Source of the DNA: 34-65-8 sp963529855
Lineage (GTDB): Bacteria; Pseudomonadota; Alphaproteobacteria; Sphingomonadales; Sphingomonadaceae
Assembly: GCA_963529855.1 (NCBI GenBank)
Contig: CAURZK010000006.1
Location: 124,001 to 188,000, forward strand
DNA length: 64,000 nucleotides
Direction: 5' to 3'
Shown here: positions 8,629 to 17,996 of the stretch, piece by piece
Layout of the letters: each line of letters starts with the position of its first letter
Position numbering within the stretch: position 1 is the stretch's first letter
Position numbers and translations under genes: made by a program
Notes under the pieces: model-generated
What the model was told of the DNA's origin: nothing
Database searches by the model: none
What the model saw: only the letters and a program-made list of their open reading frames with translations

Positions 8629-9444
8629 TTAGCGCTGGCAGCGCGGGCAGTACCAGGTGCTCCGGCCGCCCTGCACCAGACGGGTGATGGTGCCGCCGTC
8701 ATCCCGTGCGCAGGGCTGACCCTCGCGCCCATAGACCTGGAATCGCGTTGCGAAATAGCCAAGCTCGCCATCAGGCCGTGCGTAATCGCGCAGGCTCGAC
8801 CCACCGTCCTCGATCGACTGGAGCAACACGGCGCGAATCTCCGGCACCAGCCGCACCAATCCTGCGCGCGAGACCTTGCCAGCCGCCTTGCGCGGGTCGA
8901 TGCGGGCGCGGAACAGCGCCTCGCACACGTAGATATTGCCCAGGCCGGCGACGATGCGCTGGTCGAGCAGACACAGCTTGATCGCCTGCTTGCGGCCCGC
9001 CAGCGCCGCCGCCAGGTATTCCGCCGTAAGATCGGGACCAAGCGGTTCCGGGCCAATCGCGGCAAACGACGGCCAGCGATCGAGTGCATCGGTTGCCACC
9101 AGGTCGACCCAGCCGAACCGGCGCGGATCGTTGAGCGCAAAGCTGTGGTCTGCCGTTTCGAGAACGAGATGATCGTGCTTGTCCGCGGTTTCGGGATCGA
9201 TCCGCCAGCGTCCGCTCATGCCCAGGTGGAAGATCAATGTTGCGTCGCGGTCGGTATGGATCAGCCCGAACTTGGCGCGGCGGCCAAGCCCGGTAACAGT
9301 CGCACCAGTCAGCATCTGAACGAGGTCATGGGGGAACGGGCGGCGCATGTCGGCGCGGTTCACCCGAGCGGCCACAATCCGCTCGCCCGAAAGGAAGCGT
9401 GCCAGGCCCCGCACGGTGGTTTCGACTTCTGGGAGCTCGGGCAT
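8629..9444 (-). CDS. mutM: Formamidopyrimidine-DNA glycosylase (Fpg/MutM)
   Basis: Removes 8-oxoguanine and other oxidised purines and cleaves the abasic site. The 271-residue protein starts MPELPEVE, giving the catalytic Pro1 and Glu2 after Met removal. It has the H2TH segment QRIVAGLGNIYVCEALF and the C-terminal zinc finger (CARDD near the start of the finger, CPRCQR at the end). AGGGGAA lies about 8 bases before the ATG at 9444. It is divergent from ubiE, 58 bases apart. Confidence 0.96.
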   Translation of the reverse strand: MPELPEVETTVRGLARFLSGERIVAARVNRADMRRPFPHDLVQMLTGATVTGLGRRAKFGLIHTDRDATLIFHLGMSGRWRIDPETADKHDHLVLETADHSFALNDPRRFGWVDLVATDALDRWPSFAAIGPEPLGPDLTAEYLAAALAGRKQAIKLCLLDQRIVAGLGNIYVCEALFRARIDPRKAAGKVSRAGLVRLVPEIRAVLLQSIEDGGSSLRDYARPDGELGYFATRFQVYGREGQPCARDDGGTITRLVQGGRSTWYCPRCQR

Positions 9445-9502
9445 CTCGCCGTTCCCCTAACACTCTTTGCGGCGCGGGCAATTGCCCCTAAGGCGCGAGC
9501 CG

Positions 9503-10234
9503 ATGACCGACACAGTCTCTTTCGGCTACGAAGACGTGGCCCCTGAGGTAAAGACCGCGCGCGTAGGTGCGGTGTTTTCCAGCGTCGCGGCCAAGTACGA
9601 CGTGATGAACGACGCGATGTCTGGCGGGATGCACCGGGTGTGGAAGGACACGTTCGTGCGCCGGGTGAAGCCTCAGCCGGGCGAGGCGGTGCTCGACATG
9701 GCCGGCGGCACGGGCGATATCGCCTTCCGCATGGCGGCGCGCGGTGCCGAGGTTACAGTCGCCGACATCAATCAGGACATGCTCGACGTCGGCATCGAGC
9801 GGGCAATCGAGCGCGGAATTACCGGGCTGACCTGGAGTTGCCAGAACGCCGAGACGCTGACTTACCCCAGCCGAACCTTCGATGCCTATACGATCGTGTT
9901 CGGGATCAGGAACGTCACCCACATCGATCGCGCGCTGGCCGAAGCCTATCGCGTGCTACGCCGCGGCGGGCGGTTCTATTGCATGGAATTCTCGACCACC
10001 GAATGGCCGGGTTTCCGCGAGGTTTACGATCTCTATTCGCACAAGATCATGCCAAAGCTGGGCAAGGTGATCGCGGGCGACGAGGACAGTTACCGCTACC
10101 TCGCCGAATCGATCCGGCGCTTCCCGAAGATGCCGGAATTCGAGGCGATGATCCGCTCCGCCGGGTTCGAGCAGACGCGGGTCGAGCCGATTCTGGGCGG
10201 CGCAGTCGCGATCCACTCCGGCTGGAAAATCTGA
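9503..10234 (+). CDS. ubiE: Ubiquinone biosynthesis C-methyltransferase UbiE
   Basis: Transfers a methyl group from SAM to carbon 2 of the ubiquinone (and, where present, menaquinone) ring. The 243-residue protein has the family signature YDVMNDAMSGGMHRVWKD (residues 32-49), the SAM loop VLDMAGGTGDIAFRM and RVLRRGGRFYCMEFS. ATG 9503 matches the usual N-terminus. It is followed 34 bases later by ubiB, so the pair forms a ubiquinone operon. Confidence 0.95.
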   Translation: MTDTVSFGYEDVAPEVKTARVGAVFSSVAAKYDVMNDAMSGGMHRVWKDTFVRRVKPQPGEAVLDMAGGTGDIAFRMAARGAEVTVADINQDMLDVGIERAIERGITGLTWSCQNAETLTYPSRTFDAYTIVFGIRNVTHIDRALAEAYRVLRRGGRFYCMEFSTTEWPGFREVYDLYSHKIMPKLGKVIAGDEDSYRYLAESIRRFPKMPEFEAMIRSAGFEQTRVEPILGGAVAIHSGWKI

Positions 10235-10268
10235 TGGTGCCGGTCGGGCCGTCAGGCAGACAAGCAGG

Positions 10269-11822
10269 ATGATCGCTCCTCGCACGCATATCTGGCGGCT
10301 GCTGAAGTGGGGCCGCACGCTGGCTCGACACGGTGCGCTGCGCGGGATCGAGGGCGATCCCAATACCCCGCTGCCGGTCAAGCGGCTCGCGCGCGTCGCT
10401 CGGTTCGGGACGCTCCAGCCACGCTTGCCCGACTATGCTGGCGCGTTTCAGGATATTGGTCCTGCCGCTATCAAGCTCGGTCAGTCGCTGGCCACCCGGC
10501 CCGACCTGGTGGGCGAAGAAGCGGCGCGCAACCTGCTCAGCCTGCAGGACAGCTTGCCCCCGGTGCCGTTCGACGACATCCGGCAGGTGATCGAATCGAG
10601 CTTCGGCCAGCCGCTCGAGGCGCTTTACGCAGCGGTCAATCCCGTGCCGGTCGGCGCCGCTTCGATTGCTCAGGTCCACCGCGCCACGACCACCGAGGGC
10701 AGGGAGGTCGCGATCAAGGTGCTGCGGCCCGGCATCCGGGAGAAACTGGCGCGCGATATCGACACCTACGAATGGGCCGCCGCGCATCTCGAGGCACTCG
10801 GCGGCGAGGCACGGCGGCTACGCCCGCGCCTGACCATCGCCAATTTCAAGCGCTGGACCAATCGCGAACTCGACTTGCGGCGCGAGGCGGCCTCCGCCAG
10901 CGAACTGGCCGAAGCGATGAAGGCGATCCCGCGCTATCACATTCCCGATATCGACTGGGACCGCACAAACGGGCGCGTGCTGACGGTCGAATGGGTCGAC
11001 GGGATCAAGATCTCCAAGCGCGAGGAACTGATCGCCGCCGGGCACGACCTGCCCGACATCGCGCGGCGGCTGGTGCTCGCGTTCCTCAACCAGGCGATCA
11101 GTGCGGGGTTCTTCCACGCCGACATGCACCAGGGGAACCTGTTCGTGCGTGCGGACGGCAGCATCGTGGCGATCGATTTCGGGATCATGGGCCGGATCGA
11201 CCGGCGGGCGCGGCAATGGCTGGCCGAAATCCTCTATGGCCTGACGACCGGCAATTACCGCCGCGTCGCCGAAATCCACTTCGAGGCGCAGTACGTCCCG
11301 AGCTATCACTCGGTCGATGAATTCGCCACAGCGCTGCGCGCGGTGGGCGAGCCGATGCGCGGCAAGCCGGTCAGCGAGCTGAGCGTCGGGCAGATGCTCG
11401 ACGGCCTGTTCGCCATTACCCGCGATTTCGACATGCAGACCCAGCCGCACCTGCTGCTGCTGCAGAAGACGATGGTTATGGTCGAAGGGATCGCGACCCA
11501 GCTCGATCCGGAAATCAACATGTGGGACGTGTCCGCCCCATTCGTGCGCGAATGGATCCGTGACGAGCTGGGCCCGGAAGCCGCGCTTGCCGACCGCATC
11601 CGCACCGATACCGAAACGCTGCTGCGCATCCCCGATCTGATCCGTCGGATCGAGGAACGATATCCGGCCAAGGGTGGCGCGCCCGAACCACCGCCACTGC
11701 CCGACATCGAACTGATGTGGGAACGGCGCCGCGGAGAGCCGCGCCGCTGGCCGGGCTACCTGATCGCGGGCGCGGCAGGTGCTATGGTTGCTGGCGGCGC
11801 AGCGATGCTGGGCTGGTTCTAG
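10269..11822 (+). CDS. ubiB: Ubiquinone biosynthesis regulatory kinase-like protein UbiB
   Basis: A 517-residue ABC1/ADCK atypical kinase-like ATPase needed for ubiquinone synthesis at the inner membrane. The KxGQ motif (AAIKLGQSLATRPDLV), the alanine-rich loop (GAASIAQVHRATT), VAIKVLRPGI with the invariant Lys, FFHADMHQGNLF and AIDFGIMG (DFG-like) are all visible. A hydrophobic C-terminus (YLIAGAAGAMVAGGAAMLGWF) anchors it. It lies 34 bases after ubiE. The last 4 bases overlap the convergent DUF4345-like gene. Confidence 0.95.
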   Translation: MIAPRTHIWRLLKWGRTLARHGALRGIEGDPNTPLPVKRLARVARFGTLQPRLPDYAGAFQDIGPAAIKLGQSLATRPDLVGEEAARNLLSLQDSLPPVPFDDIRQVIESSFGQPLEALYAAVNPVPVGAASIAQVHRATTTEGREVAIKVLRPGIREKLARDIDTYEWAAAHLEALGGEARRLRPRLTIANFKRWTNRELDLRREAASASELAEAMKAIPRYHIPDIDWDRTNGRVLTVEWVDGIKISKREELIAAGHDLPDIARRLVLAFLNQAISAGFFHADMHQGNLFVRADGSIVAIDFGIMGRIDRRARQWLAEILYGLTTGNYRRVAEIHFEAQYVPSYHSVDEFATALRAVGEPMRGKPVSELSVGQMLDGLFAITRDFDMQTQPHLLLLQKTMVMVEGIATQLDPEINMWDVSAPFVREWIRDELGPEAALADRIRTDTETLLRIPDLIRRIEERYPAKGGAPEPPPLPDIELMWERRRGEPRRWPGYLIAGAAGAMVAGGAAMLGWF

Positions 11823-12202
11823 GTCTGCGGATGCGGCAGCACCCGGCTGGCGATCAGCAGCACGATGACGCAGGCCGCCTCGACCAGCATGGGCATCCAG
11901 AAGCCGTCCCAGGGCCCGTCCATCGCCAGGCTGACGAACCGCCCGATCAGCGCGATCCCGAACAGCCCCGCCGGGACCAGCAGCAGGTCGCCGTTGCGGC
12001 GCCATGCACCGATCAGCATGCACACGGCGGCCACCACGAAGAACGCGGTCATGTCGGCGCGCATCGTGGCAAGGCCCTGTTCGCCTGAACTAGACAGCCC
12101 GAAATCGGTGCCCGAAGCGACGGGATCGAGCAGGAAGCCGAAGCCCAGGAACAGGAACAGCAGGCCGCCGGCAAAGATCAGGCCCGTCAGGACTAAACGC
12201 AT
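11819..12202 (-). CDS. Small membrane protein, DUF4345-like
   Basis: A 127-residue protein with about four hydrophobic segments, starting MRLVLTGLIFAGGLLFLFLGF. The pattern of a first helix, then FLLDP, a GL...ATMRADMTAFF region and three more helices resembles the uncharacterised DUF4345 family. Function is unknown. A GGAG site lies 8 bases before the ATG at 12202, which I prefer over the longer frame starting at 12259. It is convergent with ubiB (4-base overlap) and divergent from coaBC. Confidence 0.75.
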   Translation of the reverse strand: MRLVLTGLIFAGGLLFLFLGFGFLLDPVASGTDFGLSSSGEQGLATMRADMTAFFVVAAVCMLIGAWRRNGDLLLVPAGLFGIALIGRFVSLAMDGPWDGFWMPMLVEAACVIVLLIASRVLPHPQT

Positions 12203-12392
12203 GATGTCTCTCCCCAAGTGAGCCAAGTGGTTAACAGTGCGATAGGGACAAGTCGCCATGCAAAATTATCCTTGTACGACCAGGGCTGGCGCGGGTGTTC
12301 GCGCGGGGTTAACCTTGTCGAACCATGAGGCGGGGGATCAGACACATGCCGTTGCAGCCCAGCAGCAGCCCGCGCGCCCGGAGTCCGCACGC

Positions 12393-14015
12393 TTGAGCGA
12401 CAACCCTAATCCCCGCATACTGCTGGTCGTGGGCGGCGGTATTGCTGCCTACAAGGCGTGTGAGCTTGTCCGCCTGATCCGCAAGGGCGGGGGCGAGGTG
12501 ACGTGTGTCGTCACTGCCGGAGGGCAGCAGTTCGTCACTCCGATGGCGCTTGCCGCCCTGAGTGAAAATCCCGTCTACACCACGCTGTGGGATCTCAAGA
12601 ACGAAGCCGAGATGGGGCATATCCAGTTGAGCCGCCAGGCAGATCTGGTGGTGGTATGCCCGGCCACTGCGGATCTGCTGGCCAAGATGGCGGCAGGAAT
12701 CGCCGATGATCTTGCCACCACGCTGATCCTCGCCACCGACAAGCCCGTCATGGTCGTGCCCGCGATGAACGTGCGGATGTGGCAGCATGCGGCGACTCAG
12801 CGCAATCTCGACTGGCTGCGTCAGGCCGGGGTCGAGGTGATCGACCCTGACACGGGCCCCATGGCGTGCGGCGAATTTGGCCCCGGCCGACTGCCCGAGC
12901 CCGAAATCATCTGGGCCGAGATCGCAGCGCGTTTCGGTATCGTTGCCGATTGCGAGCCGATCGACACGTCCGGGCTGCTCGAGGCTCTCGAACCGGAGCC
13001 TGAACTGGAGCCGGAGATCGAGCCACGTGGTGGCGGCGGGCTGGGCGGCCTCCTGTCCTCCCTCATCGGGCGCAGCATGCCCAAGCGCAGTGTCGAGGAG
13101 ATCGAGGCGCAATGGGATGCGCCCCCCGCCGGGGCGTGGGATCAGACGCCTTTAAACGAGCCGACTCCCTTGCCTGCGCCGACGGGGCCCCTCCTGGCAA
13201 CAAAGGGCAAGGCCGCATCGGCGCCCCCGACCGACCGCGATGCGATCAACCATACCGTCGTCACAGGGGCCGGCGGTGCAAGGCCTGAGCCCCTGGCCGG
13301 CCTTGCGGCCGATCCGCTGGCGGGCCAGCCCGAATTCGATACCGATCCCCAGCACCGCCCGCTTTACGGCAAGCATGTGCTTGTTACGGCAGGGCCGACG
13401 CACGAACCGATCGACCCGGTCCGCTACATCGCCAACCGGTCGAGCGGAAAACAGGGTTTCGAAATTGCCGCTGCCGCTGCAGCCGCAGGTGCGCGGGTCA
13501 CGCTTGTGGCAGGGCCAGTGCATCTCGATACACCGCACGGGGTGGACCGGATCGACATCGAATCGGCGCGTGAGATGGCTGATGCAGTGAAGAATGCGCT
13601 GCCTGCCGATATTGCGATCATGGTTGCGGCAGTGGCAGACTGGCGCAGCAAGGATTTCGCCCAGCACAAGATGAAGAAACGTGGTTCCGCCCCGCCTGCA
13701 CTGCTGCTGACCGAAAACCCCGACATTCTGGCCATGGTTGCATCGGGCAACCAGCGGCCCGGCCTGCTGATCGGGTTCGCGGCCGAAACCGAAGACGTGC
13801 TCGATAACGCCCGGATCAAGCGCAAGCGCAAGGCGGCCGACTGGATCGTCGCCAACGATGTTTCCGGCGATGTAATGGGCGGGGAGGCCAACCGGGTGAT
13901 GATCGTGCACGAAGACGGGGTGGAAACGCTGGACGAAATGCCAAAGGCCGCAGTCGCGCGTGCGCTGATCGATCGGGTGGTTGCGCATCTGGAGCAAGAG
14001 CCCCACCATGACTGA
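12393..14015 (+). CDS. coaBC: Bifunctional CoaBC (phosphopantothenoylcysteine decarboxylase/phosphopantothenate-cysteine ligase) with long linker
   Basis: Joins cysteine to 4'-phosphopantothenate (CoaB) and decarboxylates the product (CoaC) in coenzyme A synthesis. The flavoprotein CoaC part (ILLVVGGGIAAYKACELVRLI; PAMNVRMW; GPMACGEFGPGRLPEP) occupies about residues 6-180. CoaB (KHVLVTAGPTHEPIDPVRYIANRSSGKQG; AAVADWR; ENPDIL) starts near residue 323. Between them is an extra ~140-residue Pro/Glu/Gly/Ala-rich linker (about 12930-13360) that ordinary 400-residue CoaBC lacks. I chose TTG 12393 because GGAG lies about 9 bases upstream and conserved sequence begins there; an in-frame ATG at 12258 would add 45 low-complexity residues. 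It overlaps dut by 8 bases. Confidence 0.92.
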   Translation: MSDNPNPRILLVVGGGIAAYKACELVRLIRKGGGEVTCVVTAGGQQFVTPMALAALSENPVYTTLWDLKNEAEMGHIQLSRQADLVVVCPATADLLAKMAAGIADDLATTLILATDKPVMVVPAMNVRMWQHAATQRNLDWLRQAGVEVIDPDTGPMACGEFGPGRLPEPEIIWAEIAARFGIVADCEPIDTSGLLEALEPEPELEPEIEPRGGGGLGGLLSSLIGRSMPKRSVEEIEAQWDAPPAGAWDQTPLNEPTPLPAPTGPLLATKGKAASAPPTDRDAINHTVVTGAGGARPEPLAGLAADPLAGQPEFDTDPQHRPLYGKHVLVTAGPTHEPIDPVRYIANRSSGKQGFEIAAAAAAAGARVTLVAGPVHLDTPHGVDRIDIESAREMADAVKNALPADIAIMVAAVADWRSKDFAQHKMKKRGSAPPALLLTENPDILAMVASGNQRPGLLIGFAAETEDVLDNARIKRKRKAADWIVANDVSGDVMGGEANRVMIVHEDGVETLDEMPKAAVARALIDRVVAHLEQEPHHD

Positions 14016-14463
14016 CATCCCGGTGCAAGTCCGCCGTTTGCCGCTCGGCGAAGGTCTCGACCTGCCGCAATACGCTACCGAAGGCGCCGCCGGGATGGAC
14101 GTCGTGTCGGCTGAGGATGTAACCCTGCCGCCGGGGGCACGCCATGCGGTCGCGACCGGTCTCGCCCTGGCCATTCCGCCAGGTTACGAAATCCAGGTGC
14201 GGCCCCGGTCCGGCCTCGCGCTCAAGCACGGGATCAGCGTACCCAATACGCCCGGTACGATCGATAGCGACTACCGCGGCGAACTGAAGGTCATCCTGAT
14301 CAACCACGGCAGCCAGCCGTTCGTGATCGCACGCGGTGACCGTGTGGCCCAGTTGGTGCTCGCTCCGGTTACCCGCGCTTTCTGGCAGGAAGTGTCGGAG
14401 CTGGAGGATACTGCGCGCGGCAGCGGCGGGTTTGGCTCCACCGGCGGCCACGGCGCGCTCTGA
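14008..14463 (+). CDS. dut: Deoxyuridine 5'-triphosphate nucleotidohydrolase
   Basis: Hydrolyses dUTP to dUMP, keeping uracil out of DNA and feeding dTMP synthesis. All five dUTPase motifs are present in the 151-residue protein: AAGMDVVSA, RPRSGLALKHGI, GTIDSDYRGELKVILINHG with the catalytic Asp, RGDRVAQLVLAPV, and the C-terminal ARGSGGFGSTG arm. ATG 14008 overlaps the coaBC stop. The coaBC-dut order is a common pairing. A terminator follows at 14473-14494. Confidence 0.96.
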   Translation: MTDIPVQVRRLPLGEGLDLPQYATEGAAGMDVVSAEDVTLPPGARHAVATGLALAIPPGYEIQVRPRSGLALKHGISVPNTPGTIDSDYRGELKVILINHGSQPFVIARGDRVAQLVLAPVTRAFWQEVSELEDTARGSGGFGSTGGHGAL

Positions 14464-14466
14464 ACG

Positions 14467-14500
14467 AAAAAAGGGCGGCCCAATCGGACCGCCCCTGTTC
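14467..14500. terminator. Bidirectional terminator between dut and the DUF4136 gene
   Basis: A 9-bp stem (14473-14481 with 14486-14494, loop of 4) is flanked on the left by six A residues. Read on the minus strand it is a fully paired stem (one G-T pair) followed by TTTTTTCG, a good terminator for the minus-strand lipoprotein gene. The plus-strand tail is weaker (CTGTTCTT). Confidence 0.8.
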
Positions 14501-14518
14501 TTCCGCCTTGGTGCAGGA

Positions 14519-15223
14519 TCAATCGATCCGGCGCACCGTCCGTTCGCCCTCCGGCGCGATCGAGATGCGCACCGTCTCGCCCGAATTGCCCGGGAAGTCG
14601 GTAAACATCGCCTCGACCAGATTGGGCACCAGGTGCGACAGGCGGTTGGACGTCGACATCGCCTCGGCCTGGCCTTCGAACAGCCGCCGTCCGGTCGCGC
14701 GGTCGTCGATCTTGAGGTCGATACCACTGGTATAGACGGTGTAGCTGGTCACTTCGCCCCCGCGGCCGAACCACGGATCGTGGAACCCGTAACCCCACGA
14801 ACGGCTGGGCACGTAACCGACGCGGTAGCCGTGGCGGGTCCGGTAATAGACCGGGCGGTAATGGTACCAGCTGTCATAGAACGGGTCGCGGAACCCGGTG
14901 CTGCGCACTCGTTCGCGACCGTTGTCGACGCCGTAATCGAACCGCACCAGCAGTGTGGCGTTTTCCGGCGATGCTTGCGTGTAGCCGAGCTGTGCCATCT
15001 CGGCCTCCACCAGATCGGCATACTGGGCGAATTCAAGCCCCCCGGCGAGCGCCGGATCGTCGGCGACGACGGCAAAGGTCTGACCCTGCGGGGCGGGGAG
15101 CTGGCTCTGGAACCGCGAAACGTCGGCCCGGAACGGCGTGGCACACGCCGCCAGCCCGGCGAGCAGCAGGGGCACGGCGGCAAGCTTGAGCGCGCGGCTC
15201 ATCTTTCCAGTTTGCTTGGTCAT
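14519..15223 (-). CDS. DUF4136-type lipoprotein
   Basis: A 234-residue predicted lipoprotein of unknown function. The N-terminal signal ends in the lipobox LAAC (LLLAGLAACATP), so it is lipidated and probably outer-membrane attached. The mature part (FRADVSRFQ...GQTFAVVADDP...EFAQYADLVEAEMAQLGY) matches the DUF4136 layout. It is followed by a Tyr/Arg/Gly-rich loop (WYHYRPVYYRTRHGYRVGY) and a C-terminal beta region. ATG 15223 has GAGAGG 9 bases upstream; ATG 15202 is possible. It has its own terminator and stands alone. Confidence 0.82.
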   Translation of the reverse strand: MTKQTGKMSRALKLAAVPLLLAGLAACATPFRADVSRFQSQLPAPQGQTFAVVADDPALAGGLEFAQYADLVEAEMAQLGYTQASPENATLLVRFDYGVDNGRERVRSTGFRDPFYDSWYHYRPVYYRTRHGYRVGYVPSRSWGYGFHDPWFGRGGEVTSYTVYTSGIDLKIDDRATGRRLFEGQAEAMSTSNRLSHLVPNLVEAMFTDFPGNSGETVRISIAPEGERTVRRID

Positions 15224-15369
15224 GTCGAATACCTCTCGAAACAGGAACGCAGCAGCGCTGCCGCCCCTCTGCCGGTCGCACGCTGTCATCGATAAGACGT
15301 GTTGTAAAGCCGGTGGGCTGAACACCGATTGAATGCGCGACTTGCCGAATGTTACGGCAAAACCGGGAT

Positions 15370-16386
15370 TTAGTGCCGCACCAGCCCCAAAGCCGAATAT
15401 GTCGCATCCAGCGTCGGCCGGGCGAGTTCGCGGGCACGGGCAGCGCCGCGCGCCAGAATCGCATCGAGCGATTCGCGATCCTGCATCAGCTGGCGCAGGC
15501 GCGTCGCGATTGGCGAAAGCGCTTCCACCATGACTTCGCCCAGCGCCGGCTTGAAACGACCAAAGCCTTCGCCCCCGTACTGCTGCAACACGTCGTCCAC
15601 CCTGGTGTTGGACAGCGCGGCATATATCGCGACCAGATTGGCCGCTTCGGGCCGACCGGCCAGACCGCCAGCTTCCGACGGTAGCGGTTCGGGATCCGTC
15701 TTGGCCTTGCGGACCTTGGCTATGATCGTGTCGGCATCGTCGACGAGGTTGATCCGGCTCATGTCGCTGGGGTCGGACTTGCTCATCTTGGCCATGCCGT
15801 CGCGCAAGCTCATGATCCGCGCCGCTTCGGGCGGGACGATCGGATCGGGAAGGGTGAATACCGGCGCGTCTTCCGGGCAGAAGTCGTGGTTGAACTTCTG
15901 CGCGATGTCCCGCGCCAGTTCCAGATGCTGCTTCTGGTCGTCGCCCACCGGCACATGGGTCGTCTGATAGAGCAGGACATCGGCGGCCTGGAGAACGGGG
16001 TAAGTGAACAGCGCGGCGGATTGCCCTTCGCGGTTCTTGCCGGCCTTGTCCTTCCATTGGGTCATGCGATTGAGCCAGCCCATCCTTGCAGTGCCGTTGA
16101 GCAGCCATTGCAGTTCGGCATGGGCGGGAACCTGAGCCTGGTTGAACAGCACCGATCGGTCGGGGTCGATCCCGCAGGCGACGAGCGCGGCGGCCATTTC
16201 CAGCGTTGCCGCGCGCAGAGTGGCGGGGTCATGCGGCTGCGAGATCGCGTGCATGTCGGCCAGGAAGAACAGGCATTGGGCGCCGTCCGGCATTTCGTCC
16301 TGCATGCGCACCCAATTGCGGATTGCGCCCAGGTAATTGCCAAGGTGCAGGTTGCCCGTGGGCTGAATGCCGGAAACGACGCGCAT
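15370..16386 (-). CDS. trpS: Tryptophan-tRNA ligase
   Basis: A class I aminoacyl-tRNA synthetase of 338 residues that charges tRNA-Trp. The HIGH-type motif is HLGN in GIQPTGNLHLGNYLGAI and the KMSKS motif is in GMAKMSKSDPSDMSRI. An AGGAA site lies 6 bases before the ATG at 16386. It lies 16 bases downstream of murJ on the same strand. Confidence 0.96.
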   Translation of the reverse strand: MRVVSGIQPTGNLHLGNYLGAIRNWVRMQDEMPDGAQCLFFLADMHAISQPHDPATLRAATLEMAAALVACGIDPDRSVLFNQAQVPAHAELQWLLNGTARMGWLNRMTQWKDKAGKNREGQSAALFTYPVLQAADVLLYQTTHVPVGDDQKQHLELARDIAQKFNHDFCPEDAPVFTLPDPIVPPEAARIMSLRDGMAKMSKSDPSDMSRINLVDDADTIIAKVRKAKTDPEPLPSEAGGLAGRPEAANLVAIYAALSNTRVDDVLQQYGGEGFGRFKPALGEVMVEALSPIATRLRQLMQDRESLDAILARGAARARELARPTLDATYSALGLVRH

Positions 16387-16402
16387 TGTGGTTCCTAGTG
16401 GA

Positions 16403-17968
16403 TCAGATTTCGCGCTGCATTAGGCGGGCGATCGTCGCCTTGTCGAGAACGCGCAGCATCGCCCCGACCACTGCGAAGGCGATCGCGCCCACGCCCATCA
16501 GCCCCATCAACGATCCGAGCCGTTCGACCGTCGTGCCGTCGAAATAGGGCTCGCCCCATTGCACCGCATACCACAGCACTGCGCCCATTGCGGCCGAGGC
16601 GATGGAAATGCGCGTTACCCGGCCGATGACCAGCGGCGTTATGTGGAAGAACCCGCGCCGCGCGAGGATTGCATAAAGCAGTGCGGTGTTGACCCATGCC
16701 CCGATCGAACCCGCCACTGCCAACGCGACCACCCCCAGGCGCGGGATCAGCAGCAGGTTGAGTGCCACGGTAACCACCAGGCTGACAGCGGCCGTATAGA
16801 CCGGGGTGCGGGTATCCTTGCGGGCAAAGAAGTTCGGCGTCAGCACCTTGACCAGCACATAGGCCGGCAGACCAAGCACCAGTGCAGACAGGACTGCCCC
16901 CGTTATCGTCGCATCCTCGGGCGTGAACTGGCCGCCTTGCATGAACACGCGCACGATAGCTGTGCCGGTGAAGAACAGCGCCACCGCCGCCGGGACTGTC
17001 AGCAACATCGACAGTTCGACAGCGTTCGATTGCAGGCGCTGGACCTCGTCATGCTCATCACGGGCGACCATGCGGCTGAGTGCAGGCAGGATCGCTGTGC
17101 CGAGCGCGATGCCGATGATGCCGAGCGGCAACTGGTTCCAGCGGTCGGCCATCGCCATGTGGGTCAGGCTGCCGTCTGGTAGCCCGCGCATGAAGGCCAG
17201 ATCGACGAAGCGACTGATCTGGTACACGCCGGCGCCGAATACGGCCGGAACGATCAGGATGCCCATCTCCTTGACCCGGCGTGTCAGGCGAGGGCGCGAC
17301 AACGGAATGCGAAAGCCCCCGCGATGCATCCACCAGATCAGCCAGACGAGCTGAAGCAGGCCCGACAGCGAGACTGAAATCGCAAGCGCGAGGCCCGTCA
17401 TCTCACGCAATGGTTCGCCCCCTGGCAGCGTCATGCCGTAGATCAGCGCGCCGACCATGCACATGTTGAGGATGATGGGCGCAGCCGCTGCGGCCGCAAA
17501 GCGCGACAGGGAATTGAGCACCGCGGCCACCAGCGATGCAAGGCTCATGAACAGCAAATAGGGAAACGCGATCCGCGCCATCGTGACACCGATTTCGTAT
17601 GTCCGCGCATCGCCCCGCAGTTCCTCGTTGGCAAAGGCCCACAGGATCCACGGCATCGCGATCATGAAAAGCGCCCCGAACAGGACGAGGATAGGCAGCA
17701 AGACAGCGAGGATTTCCGAGGCGAACTTTTTCCCCTCGTGCTCGCCATCGGTCATGTGGCGATTGAACAGCGGCACGAATGCGCTGGCGAATGCGCCTTC
17801 GGCGAACAGGCGGCGAAAAAGGTTGGGCAGCTGGAAGGCCAGCTGCCACGCGTCTGCGACCCCGCCCGCGCCCATGACGCGGGCGAGCAGAATGTCGCGG
17901 ACGAACCCGAATACGCGGCTGATTGCAGTCAGCCCGCCGATCGTGCCGACGTTTTTGACGAGGCTCAC
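16403..17968 (-). CDS. murJ: Lipid II flippase MurJ (MviN)
   Basis: A 521-residue inner-membrane protein with about 14 hydrophobic helices that moves lipid II across the membrane for peptidoglycan synthesis. The family start VKNVGTIGGLTAISRVFGFVRDILLA and the FRRLFAEGAFASAFVPLFN segment are typical. It starts with GTG (complement of 17966-17968), 28 bases after the secB stop, so secB-murJ-trpS looks like one transcript. Confidence 0.95.
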   Translation of the reverse strand: MSLVKNVGTIGGLTAISRVFGFVRDILLARVMGAGGVADAWQLAFQLPNLFRRLFAEGAFASAFVPLFNRHMTDGEHEGKKFASEILAVLLPILVLFGALFMIAMPWILWAFANEELRGDARTYEIGVTMARIAFPYLLFMSLASLVAAVLNSLSRFAAAAAAPIILNMCMVGALIYGMTLPGGEPLREMTGLALAISVSLSGLLQLVWLIWWMHRGGFRIPLSRPRLTRRVKEMGILIVPAVFGAGVYQISRFVDLAFMRGLPDGSLTHMAMADRWNQLPLGIIGIALGTAILPALSRMVARDEHDEVQRLQSNAVELSMLLTVPAAVALFFTGTAIVRVFMQGGQFTPEDATITGAVLSALVLGLPAYVLVKVLTPNFFARKDTRTPVYTAAVSLVVTVALNLLLIPRLGVVALAVAGSIGAWVNTALLYAILARRGFFHITPLVIGRVTRISIASAAMGAVLWYAVQWGEPYFDGTTVERLGSLMGLMGVGAIAFAVVGAMLRVLDKATIARLMQREI

Positions 17969-17996
17969 GAGCTATGCCCGCGCGAGGCCGGAATGC

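Noticed and set aside
16386..16396. GGTTCC before trpS as an EcfG -35
   Set aside because: The nearest GTT-like -10 is only 13 bases away and inside the coding region.
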